Assembly: GCA_026708165.1 (NCBI GenBank) | Contig: JAPOVO010000093.1 | Span: forward strand, 1-11,944 | Source of the DNA: Chloroflexota bacterium | Lineage (GTDB): Bacteria; Chloroflexota; UBA11872; VXNJ01 | Length of the DNA: 11,944 nucleotides | Reading direction: 5' to 3' | Shown here: in pieces, positions 5,743-11,944 of the stretch | Layout of the letters: each line of letters begins with the position of its first letter | Position numbering within the stretch: position 1 is the first letter of the stretch | Notes under the pieces: generated by a model | The model's input: the letters and a program-made list of their open reading frames with translations, nothing else | What the model was told of the DNA's origin: nothing | Databases searched by the model: none | Translations under genes and position numbers: made by a program

Positions 5743-7308
5743 TTAGTGTCGGAAATGGCGTTCGCCGCCGGTGAACACCAAAACGGCGTCGTGGCGGTCG
5801 ACCATGTCGATCACGCTCTGGTCGCCTTTCGAGCCGCCCGGCTCGATTATCGCCTCTACTCCCGCCCGGAGCGCGATTTCGGGACCGTCGTCGAACGGGA
5901 AGAATGCGTCCGACGCAAGGACGCTGCCGGCGGCGCGGTCGCCGGCGCGTCGCACGGCTATGAATACACTGTCGACGCGGCTCATCTGGCCAGCTCCAAC
6001 CCCGACCAAACTTCCGTCTTTGACCAGGACGATGGCGTTGGACTTGACGTGTTTGACCGCTCGCCACGCAAATCGAAGATGGGCAAGTTGCTCGTCCGTA
6101 GGCTGACGCTTGCTGACGACGCTGATTTCAAGGTTGTAGGGCGGGAGGGAGTCCTTATCTTGCAAGAGAAACCCGCCGGGGACGGAGCGCACTTGCCTGG
6201 CGGACAGCGGAAGCATGTGTTCGTGCGCGGATTGGGGCGGCGACGGCACTTTGAGAATCCGCGTCGACCTTCGCCTTCGAAGCCTCTTCAGGGCGTCGGG
6301 CGCGAAGTCGGGCGCGACGATCACGTCGAGACGGACGCCGCGCATGGCCGCGGTCATCGGATAGTCGAGGGGGCGGTTAGTTGCGACGATCCCGCCGAAT
6401 ATCGAAATTGGATCGCCCTCGCGGGCACGGCGGAACAGCTCGGCGAGCGGGTGCGTGCCGGCGGCAAGCCCGCACGGGTTGCCGTGCTTGATGACGGCGA
6501 CGGCCGGCTGGTCGAAGTCCGATACAACGTCCCAGGCGGCGGCGGCATCGAGCACGTTGTTGTAGGAGAGCGCCGGACCGTGAAGCTGCTCGGTAGCCGC
6601 CAGGCCCGATCGATCGAGACCTCTTGATCCGAAAGCGTAGAAGGCGGCTTCAGTCTGGTGCGGGTTTTCGCCGTAGCTGAGGTTTCGGATCCCCGTCATA
6701 GGGACGGCCAACTCGGCAGGGGGCGGGCCAGCAACGCGTCCCGATAGGTATGCCGCTATGACGGCGTCGTACACGGCAGTGTGACCGAACGCCTTGGCGG
6801 CCAGATTCTCCCGCAAGTTCGCTCCATGACCGGATTCGACAGCATCCAGAACGGCCGGATAGTCAGCCGGACCGACAACGACGAAAACGCCCTCGGAGTT
6901 CTTCGCGGCCGACCGAATCATGGCCGGACCGCCGATATCGATCTGCTCGATGGCCTCGGCGTACGAGGCTCCCTGAGACAAAGTAGAGGCGAATGGATAG
7001 AGGTTGCACGCGACCACGTCAATTGGGGAAACCTCCATGCTCTCGATTGTTTGCATGTCTGCGGGATTGCCGCGACGCGCCAACAGTCCGCCGTGGATGG
7101 CCGGGTGCAGGGTCTTTACGCGTCCGTCCAAGATCTCCGGAGACCTGGTTACTTCCGAGACTTGCCGGACGGGAATTCCGGCGTCATCGAGGCTCGCGTA
7201 TGTTCCACCGGTGGAAATGACCTCGAATCCAAGATCGACCAGTCCGCGGGCGAAGTCCACTATGCCGCTTTTGTCGTAGACGCTCAGCAGGGCGCGCCTT
7301 TTGCTCAT
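5743..7308 (-). CDS. purH: PurH, bifunctional AICAR formyltransferase / IMP cyclohydrolase
   Basis: PurH carries out the last two steps of IMP synthesis: formylation of AICAR with 10-formyl-THF, then ring closure to IMP. The 521-residue length is normal. The N-terminal cyclohydrolase (MGS-like) domain shows LLSVYDKSG (7-15), ISTGGT (31-36), DGRVKTLHPAIHGG (61-74) and IDIGGPAMIRSAAKN (123-137). The C-terminal transformylase domain shows SYGENPHQ (211-218), YNNVLDAAAAW (249-259), the catalytic Lys-His pair in VIKHGNPCG (272-280), FGGIVATNRPLD (304-315), SDAFFPFDDG (466-475) and EPGGSKGDQSVID (489-501), ending at the usual R-H-F-R-H. All expected catalytic residues are present. Its ATG overlaps the purN stop by 4 bases (ATGA) and has GAGG about 7 bases upstream. 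It is the last gene of the purine operon. Confidence 0.97.
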   Translation of the reverse strand: MSKRRALLSVYDKSGIVDFARGLVDLGFEVISTGGTYASLDDAGIPVRQVSEVTRSPEILDGRVKTLHPAIHGGLLARRGNPADMQTIESMEVSPIDVVACNLYPFASTLSQGASYAEAIEQIDIGGPAMIRSAAKNSEGVFVVVGPADYPAVLDAVESGHGANLRENLAAKAFGHTAVYDAVIAAYLSGRVAGPPPAELAVPMTGIRNLSYGENPHQTEAAFYAFGSRGLDRSGLAATEQLHGPALSYNNVLDAAAAWDVVSDFDQPAVAVIKHGNPCGLAAGTHPLAELFRRAREGDPISIFGGIVATNRPLDYPMTAAMRGVRLDVIVAPDFAPDALKRLRRRRSTRILKVPSPPQSAHEHMLPLSARQVRSVPGGFLLQDKDSLPPYNLEISVVSKRQPTDEQLAHLRFAWRAVKHVKSNAIVLVKDGSLVGVGAGQMSRVDSVFIAVRRAGDRAAGSVLASDAFFPFDDGPEIALRAGVEAIIEPGGSKGDQSVIDMVDRHDAVLVFTGGERHFRH

Positions 7309-7964
7309 CCGGCGGCCTCAGCGATCTGCTGCCGAACGGGCTCGGGGACTATGAAAGTCCGACGGCCCTCCACCCGAACGCGGCCCTCGGAGAACCACTG
7401 GATCACATTGGGCAGCGTTTTGTGCTCTTCGACGAGGATTCGTCCAGCCAGAGAATCGGGCGTGTCGTCATCGAGAACCGGGACCGTGGCTTGCGCGAGG
7501 ATCGGACCGGCGTCCAACTCATCGGTTACAAGATGCACGGTACAGCCGGATACCTTGACTCCATGCTCAAGCGCATCGCGCTGAGGCTTGGGAGCCATTC
7601 CACCCGCGAACGCGGGCAGGAGCGACGGATGGATGTTGAGCATACGATTTTGGAAATGCTCGACGGTAACCGAGGACAGGATCAGGTTGAATCCGGCGTT
7701 GACGACGAGATCGACGTCGGCTTTGACCAGGGCGTCGTGGATTCGCGCAAGCTGATTGGCGCGGCCTCCCGATGCCTTGTTGGTGATGCAGCAGGTTGTT
7801 ATTCCGGCTTGTGAGGCCCGGTCGAGCGCGAGGCAACGAGGCGTGTTGCTGAGCACCAGCGCGACCTCGGCGTCCAGGCGCCCCGAGTCTATCGAATCGA
7901 GAATCGCCTGAAGGTTGGAGCCGCGCCCCGAAGCCAGCACCGCCAGTCGCAAACGCCGCGTCAC
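7305..7964 (-). CDS. purN: PurN, phosphoribosylglycinamide formyltransferase
   Basis: PurN formylates GAR with 10-formyl-THF, the third step of de novo purine synthesis. The 219-residue protein has the phosphate-binding ASGRGSNLQ (11-19) and the catalytic triad seen in the family: Asn110 and His112 in NIHPSLLPAF (110-119) and Asp151 in DELDAGPI (148-155), equivalent to Asn106, His108 and Asp144 of E. coli. GVKVSGCTVHLV (135-146) is also typical. The folate-site segment usually reading AGFMRIL is AGFNLIL here, and the loop after LLPAF reads AGGMAPKPQRDALEHG where GLHAH-type sequence is usual. These are mild departures and not a loss of function. The start is GTG at 7964-7962, overlapping the purM stop by 4 bases (GTGA); only a distant purine-rich stretch precedes it, so coupling to purM translation is likely. 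Confidence 0.95.
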   Translation of the reverse strand: MTRRLRLAVLASGRGSNLQAILDSIDSGRLDAEVALVLSNTPRCLALDRASQAGITTCCITNKASGGRANQLARIHDALVKADVDLVVNAGFNLILSSVTVEHFQNRMLNIHPSLLPAFAGGMAPKPQRDALEHGVKVSGCTVHLVTDELDAGPILAQATVPVLDDDTPDSLAGRILVEEHKTLPNVIQWFSEGRVRVEGRRTFIVPEPVRQQIAEAAG

Positions 7965-8986
7965 GTTAGTATGCGCACTCTTTCCTCGCCCTGTTGGACG
8001 GTTCGCACGGTTCCGGCCAGCGACGCCCCCGAGATGCGGTAGACGAACTCATCCACGTCTTGGGGAGCGCAGATCACGGCCATGCCGACGCCCATGTTGA
8101 AAACGTGGCACATCTCGTCGAAGTCGACGCCGCCCAGCTTTCTTATCAGCTCGAAGACCGGCGGCACCTGCCAGGCTCCCCACTCCAGATCGACGCCGAG
8201 CGAATCGGGCAGAACACGCGGGATGTTGTCGAACAGCCCGCCACCGGTGATGTGGGACATGGAGCGCACCATGGGCAGGAGATCGCGCAGATCTCGCACG
8301 TATGAACGGTGGACGGCCAGGAGCTCGTCGACCAGAGGCCGTCCGAGCTCCGGGAACACGTGATCGAGCGAGTAGTCTGCGAATACGCGGCGCGCGAGCG
8401 AATAGCCGTTGGTGTGCAGTCCGTTGGACGGCAGCACGACGACGGCGTCCCCGGGTGTGACGCGATTGATGTCGATCAACGCGGCTTCCGAGGCCACGCC
8501 GATCATGCATCCGGCAAGGTCGAACTCGTTTTCTTGATAGACCCCCGGAAGCTCGGCGGTCTCGCCGCCGAGCAGCGCGCAGTCGAGCTTCCCGCAGGCC
8601 CTGGCCGCGCCCTGGACGACATCGGCGACGACTTCGGGGTCGAGCCTGGAGGCGGCGAAATAGTCGAGAAACGCGCAAGGCAGCGCACCGACGACAAGTA
8701 TGTCGTTTGCGCCGTGATTCACGATGTCGGCGCCGACGGTGTCGTAGCGCCGGGCCTGGGCCGCGACGGAGACCTTGGTTCCGACAGAATCGATGCTGGA
8801 GACGATGACGGGATCATCGATACCCGGCGGAATCCTCAACGCGCCCCCAAATCCGCCGATATCGCTCACGACGAGAGGGCCGTGAGTTGAGTGGACGGAT
8901 TCCCGTATTCGGTCGACTACGGTATTTGCCGCCGCCAGATCTACGCCAGCCTGCTTATACGAGGGCGCGGTGCGGCTGTCAGACAA
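7961..8986 (-). CDS. purM: PurM, phosphoribosylformylglycinamidine cyclo-ligase (AIRS)
   Basis: PurM closes FGAM to AIR with ATP, step five of the pathway. It is homologous to the PurL synthetase halves. The protein of 341 residues (usual about 345) shows SYKQAGVDL (9-17), SSIDSVGTK (63-71, usually ASTDGVGTK), NDILVVGALPCAFLDY (94-109), GGETAELPG (140-148), SNGLHTNGYSLAR (187-199), HITGGG (245-250) and FNMGVGM (296-302). The segment HGANDIL stands where many PurMs have C-V-N-D-I. I chose the TTG at 8986-8984 because it lies just before the first conserved residues and overlaps the purF stop by 8 bases; extending the frame further upstream adds only sequence read out of frame from purF. No good Shine-Dalgarno is close, so the start rests on position and coupling. 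Confidence 0.95.
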   Translation of the reverse strand: MSDSRTAPSYKQAGVDLAAANTVVDRIRESVHSTHGPLVVSDIGGFGGALRIPPGIDDPVIVSSIDSVGTKVSVAAQARRYDTVGADIVNHGANDILVVGALPCAFLDYFAASRLDPEVVADVVQGAARACGKLDCALLGGETAELPGVYQENEFDLAGCMIGVASEAALIDINRVTPGDAVVVLPSNGLHTNGYSLARRVFADYSLDHVFPELGRPLVDELLAVHRSYVRDLRDLLPMVRSMSHITGGGLFDNIPRVLPDSLGVDLEWGAWQVPPVFELIRKLGGVDFDEMCHVFNMGVGMAVICAPQDVDEFVYRISGASLAGTVRTVQQGEERVRILT

Positions 8987-10511
8987 GTTCGATTTGGGAG
9001 GAAGCCTCGGCTGGGGCCGCAGCCTCGTCGCCGGTAGCGGCGTCAGGGTGTGACGCCGGCATCGAGCCTTCCGGGGGAGGTGATTCGAACACGAGCTTGT
9101 CCATCTCAAGCTGCACGGGGATGGGGTAGTCCATGGTCAGGCAGCCCGTGCAAAGCTGGTTTGCGGGGACGTGTGTCGCGTCAATCAGGGCGTCCACGCT
9201 GAGATACGCGAGTGAATCGGCACCGATGCTGGCGCAGATTTCGTCGACCGACGAGTTATGGGCTATGAGCTCGTCGCCATGCTGGATGTCGATTCCGTAA
9301 AAACAGGGCCACTTAATCGGAGGGCTGCTGATCCGGACGTGGACTTCGCTGGCGCCTCCCGAGCGGCGGATGAGATCGACCAGCGCCCTCGTGGTGTTTC
9401 CGCGCACGATGGAATCGTCCACGACGATTACCCGCTTGCCTGCGAGCACGGACCTCAGCGTGCTGTATTTGAGGGCGATGCCCGCCTGGCGGATTCGGTC
9501 ATCCGGTTGAATGAAAGTACGGCCAATGTACCGGCTCTTTACCAGACCTTCCGCGTAGGGAAGGCCGGATTCACGGGCAAACCCGATGGCGGCGGCGGTG
9601 GCGGAATCGGGCACGCCTATTACCACGTCAGCTTCGGCGCCGTGCTCTCTGGCGAGCGCAGCGCCAAGCCGGTTGCGGGCATCGTTTACGTTCGATCCTT
9701 CGATTTCGCTGTCGGGCCGCGCAAAGTAGATGTACTCAAAGATGCACAGGGCTTTGGGAGGATGGTGGCCGGTACTGAAGGTCCTGGGGCCGTCGTCATC
9801 GATCTGAAGAACTTCGCCGGCCATCAGATCGCGTTCGAACTTGGCCTTTAGCGCGCCGAAAGCGCAGGATTCTGAGGCGATCATCCAGCTACCGTTGTAG
9901 CTGCCCAGGCATAGCGGCCGATTGCCGAGGTCATCCCGCGCCGCGACTATGGTGTCGCGGCCGAGAAAGACGAGACTGAACGAACCGCTGAGCTTGGGAA
10001 CGACGGCCAAGACCCGCTCGACAAGCGTGTCCCCGGGAGCCGTCGCCACGAGTCGCAGGATCAGTTCGCTGTCGGTTGACGTCGATAAGCTGAAACCCGA
10101 TTGTGTCAACTCAGCCCGGAGGTCGCCCGCGTTTACGAGGTTTCCGTTGTGGCCCATGGCAATAGGGCCGATGTCGCTTTCAATCACGACAGGCTGAGCG
10201 TTCTCCACTCTGCTAGACCCCGTGGTCGAATAGCGTGTATGGCCGATAGCCGCAAAGCCCTTAAGCGTTGTCAAAGCCGGCTCGTCGAAGACTTGCGAGA
10301 CCAGGCCCATATCCTTGTGGGAGTGAAATGACGCGCCGTCGGTGACGGTTATTCCGGCGCTTTCTTGCCCTCTGTGCTGAAGTGTGTAGAGACCGAAATA
10401 GGTCTCGCGGGCGACATCCTCGCCGGGGCCGTATATTCCGAAGATTCCGCATTCCTCATTAAGGATGCGCGATTCCGGGTTGTAGTCGTAAGCTTGGCGC
10501 TCGCTCGACAA
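8979..10511 (-). CDS. purF: PurF, glutamine PRPP amidotransferase (Fe-S type, with propeptide)
   Basis: PurF makes phosphoribosylamine from PRPP and glutamine, the committed first step of purine synthesis. From the TTG at 10511-10509 it has 510 residues. The N-terminal Ntn amidotransferase domain has nucleophile Cys21 in NEECGIFGIYG, then LQHRGQESAG, GHTRYSTTG and GHNGNLVN. The phosphoribosyltransferase domain carries the PRPP loop VIVVDDSIVRGNTTR (361-375). About 20 residues precede Cys21 and should be cleaved off as in Bacillus PurF. Cysteines at 256, 403, 454 and 457 (236, 383, 434 and 437 if Cys21 is residue 1) match the four 4Fe-4S ligands of B. subtilis PurF. After about residue 475 there is a Pro/Ala/Glu-rich tail. 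The start is uncertain: the TTG at 10544, two bases after the purL stop, and a GTG at 10598 are alternatives in the same frame. Confidence 0.95.
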   Translation of the reverse strand: MSSERQAYDYNPESRILNEECGIFGIYGPGEDVARETYFGLYTLQHRGQESAGITVTDGASFHSHKDMGLVSQVFDEPALTTLKGFAAIGHTRYSTTGSSRVENAQPVVIESDIGPIAMGHNGNLVNAGDLRAELTQSGFSLSTSTDSELILRLVATAPGDTLVERVLAVVPKLSGSFSLVFLGRDTIVAARDDLGNRPLCLGSYNGSWMIASESCAFGALKAKFERDLMAGEVLQIDDDGPRTFSTGHHPPKALCIFEYIYFARPDSEIEGSNVNDARNRLGAALAREHGAEADVVIGVPDSATAAAIGFARESGLPYAEGLVKSRYIGRTFIQPDDRIRQAGIALKYSTLRSVLAGKRVIVVDDSIVRGNTTRALVDLIRRSGGASEVHVRISSPPIKWPCFYGIDIQHGDELIAHNSSVDEICASIGADSLAYLSVDALIDATHVPANQLCTGCLTMDYPIPVQLEMDKLVFESPPPEGSMPASHPDAATGDEAAAPAEASSQIELV

Positions 10512-10546
10512 TCCCTGCCCCCACGTATCGAGTGGCGAACTCAATT

Positions 10547-11944
10547 CTAGTGTGCCGCCGACTTGCCGGACAAAGCCGCCGAAAGCCCAGTGGACCACTT
10601 CTCGCGCGCTGAATCCAGTGGAACCGCCGCGTCATCGCCGAAAACTATGTCCCCGCCTCCGACTCGACCGATCACTTCAAAAGCGACGTCCCGGGCTGAT
10701 GCCAGGGCGTTTGCTTCCTCCAATTTACCCGGGGCCAGCGATACAAGGATTCTGGAAGGCGACTCGCCGAACCAGAGCTCGTCGGATCGGACGGACCTCG
10801 ATCCGGGGGCGACAGCCGCGCCGATGCCTCCAGCGAAGCACGATTCGGCGACCGCGACGGCAAGCCCGCCGTCCGAGATGTCGTGGGCCGAATGGAGCAG
10901 CCGGGCCTCAATAGCGGAGGAGCAGACTCTCTGCACGGCGACCTCGCGCGACAGATCGATATCCGGGCGGCCCCTGATTTTGCCGTGGGCCAGCTTGAGG
11001 TACTCGCTGCCATCGAGCGAACCGTGAACGTCGCCGATGACCGCGATCAGGTCGCCCTCGCCGGCGAACGCGATGCCGACGCACAGTTCTACATCGTCAA
11101 TAACGCCGAGCATACCGATCACGGGGGTGGGGAAGATTTGGACGCCGTCGGCCTCGTTATAGAGGCTGACGTTGCCGCCGGTTACGGGTATTTCGAAAGC
11201 GGCGCAGGCTTCGGCCATGCCCTCCACGACTTCGGCCAGTTGGTAGTACACGGCGGGATTATCGGGCGATCCGAAATTGAGGCAGTTGGTTATGGCGAGC
11301 GGGCGCGCGCCCGCGCAAACGACGTTGCGCGCGGCCTCGGCGACGGCCATTGCTCCACCGCCCCGCGGGTTGAGATAGCAGGCCCGTCCGTTTCCGTCCG
11401 TGGAAAGCGCGATGGCCCGATTAGCCTCTTTGATGCGGAGGACCGCGGCGTCCGCGCCGGGGCCCGCAACGGTGTTAGAGCCGACAGTCTGATCGTATGT
11501 GCGGTAGACGCACTCCCTGGAGGCGATGTTCGGCGAGGAGAGCAGCGACAGGAAAGCCTGGGTTAAGTCGTCGGGCTCGGGGATTTCGCCGAGGTCCAGG
11601 TCGTTCACGGTCGCCAGGTAATCGGGCAGCTCCACGGGCAGTCGATATTCGGGAGGATTGTTCAGGTGCTCGATGGGGATGCGAGCCACCGGCGTTCCAG
11701 ACTCCGCAACGGTGACATGGCCATCAGAAGTTACGGCTCCGATCACGTCCGAGTGCAGCCCCCACTTGTCGAAGACGGCGACGATCTCTTCCTCGCGGCC
11801 TTTCTCGGCGACGACCAGCATTCGCTCCTGACTCTCGCTGAGCATCACTTCGTAAGGCGTCATGCGGGCCGCCCGGCGGGGGCCTTTGCCGCCACCGACC
11901 CAAACGCCCGCCCCAGCGCCCCGCGGGCCACCACCCGCGACACG
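10547..11944 (-). CDS. purL: PurL, FGAM synthetase (small-type), C-terminal part, cut by the right edge
   Basis: PurL converts FGAR to FGAM with ATP and ammonia supplied by the PurS/PurQ partners, step four of the pathway. The 438 residues from the Met at 11863-11861 cover the middle and end of a small-type PurL (about 730-750 residues). MTPYEVMLSESQERM (1-15) is an internal family motif and not an N terminus. STDGNGRACYLNPRGGG (154-170) begins the second synthetase half, followed by GGNVSLYNE (229-237), HDISDGGLAVAVAE (327-340) and GESPSRILVSL (366-376). The gene therefore starts beyond the window. The frame stays open from 11864 to the edge, but that 27-codon stretch is Gly/Arg-rich and fits the family poorly (see findings), so the reading there is doubtful. 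It is the first of the purine genes visible, and its stop at 10547 lies next to the purF start. Confidence 0.93.
   Translation of the reverse strand, partial: RVAGGGPRGAGAGVWVGGGKGPRRAARMTPYEVMLSESQERMLVVAEKGREEEIVAVFDKWGLHSDVIGAVTSDGHVTVAESGTPVARIPIEHLNNPPEYRLPVELPDYLATVNDLDLGEIPEPDDLTQAFLSLLSSPNIASRECVYRTYDQTVGSNTVAGPGADAAVLRIKEANRAIALSTDGNGRACYLNPRGGGAMAVAEAARNVVCAGARPLAITNCLNFGSPDNPAVYYQLAEVVEGMAEACAAFEIPVTGGNVSLYNEADGVQIFPTPVIGMLGVIDDVELCVGIAFAGEGDLIAVIGDVHGSLDGSEYLKLAHGKIRGRPDIDLSREVAVQRVCSSAIEARLLHSAHDISDGGLAVAVAESCFAGGIGAAVAPGSRSVRSDELWFGESPSRILVSLAPGKLEEANALASARDVAFEVIGRVGGGDIVFGDDAAVPLDSAREKWSTGLSAALSGKSAAH

Noticed and set aside
5746..6627. Long plus-strand frame of 293 codons opposite purH, and similar long antisense frames opposite purM, purF and purL.
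   Set aside because: These are the usual GC-rich antisense shadows of strongly conserved genes; none shows a family motif of its own.

Overview
The window is a compact, GC-rich bacterial chromosome segment made almost entirely of housekeeping genes. The gene set is a complete t6A-tRNA modification operon, a glycogen/starch synthase, and a de novo purine operon. Frequent TTG/GTG starts, the GC-rich coding, a Bacillus-type Fe-S PurF and decayed palindromic intergenic repeats would fit a Chloroflexota (Dehalococcoidia/SAR202-like) genome. That assignment is a low-confidence inference, because no marker gene in the window settles it.

Layout from left to right. (1) At 1-434 on the minus strand is the N-terminal third of a GT-B family 4 glycosyltransferase, running off the left edge. 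(2) A 108-base divergent gap (435-542) separates it from a plus-strand operon, tsaE-tsaB-rimI-tsaD (543-3513), whose members overlap by a few bases or lie 10 bases apart. TsaE, TsaB and TsaD act together in adding threonylcarbamoyl to A37 of ANN-decoding tRNAs; the fourth gene is a RimI-type N-acetyltransferase. (3) A 106-base convergent gap with a small hairpin follows. (4) glgA lies on the minus strand (3620-5071). (5) Next is a gene-free stretch of about 670 bases (5072-5742) with several decayed palindromes, the only non-coding region of any size. (6) On the minus strand, transcribed right to left, is the purine operon purL-purF-purM-purN-purH (11944 down to 5743). Its genes overlap or nearly abut. 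It supplies five of the proteins of IMP synthesis: PurF (step 1), PurN (step 3), PurL (step 4), PurM (step 5) and bifunctional PurH (the last two steps). purL is cut by the right edge.

I found no mobile element, CRISPR array, tRNA, rRNA, toxin-antitoxin or defence gene, and I do not see a previously undescribed biological system. The points most worth a second look are the repeat-laden gap at 5072-5742, including an isolated 10-bp inverted repeat at 5334-5371; the anomalous, extremely GC-rich right edge inside purL; and an unusual linker in the RimI homologue.
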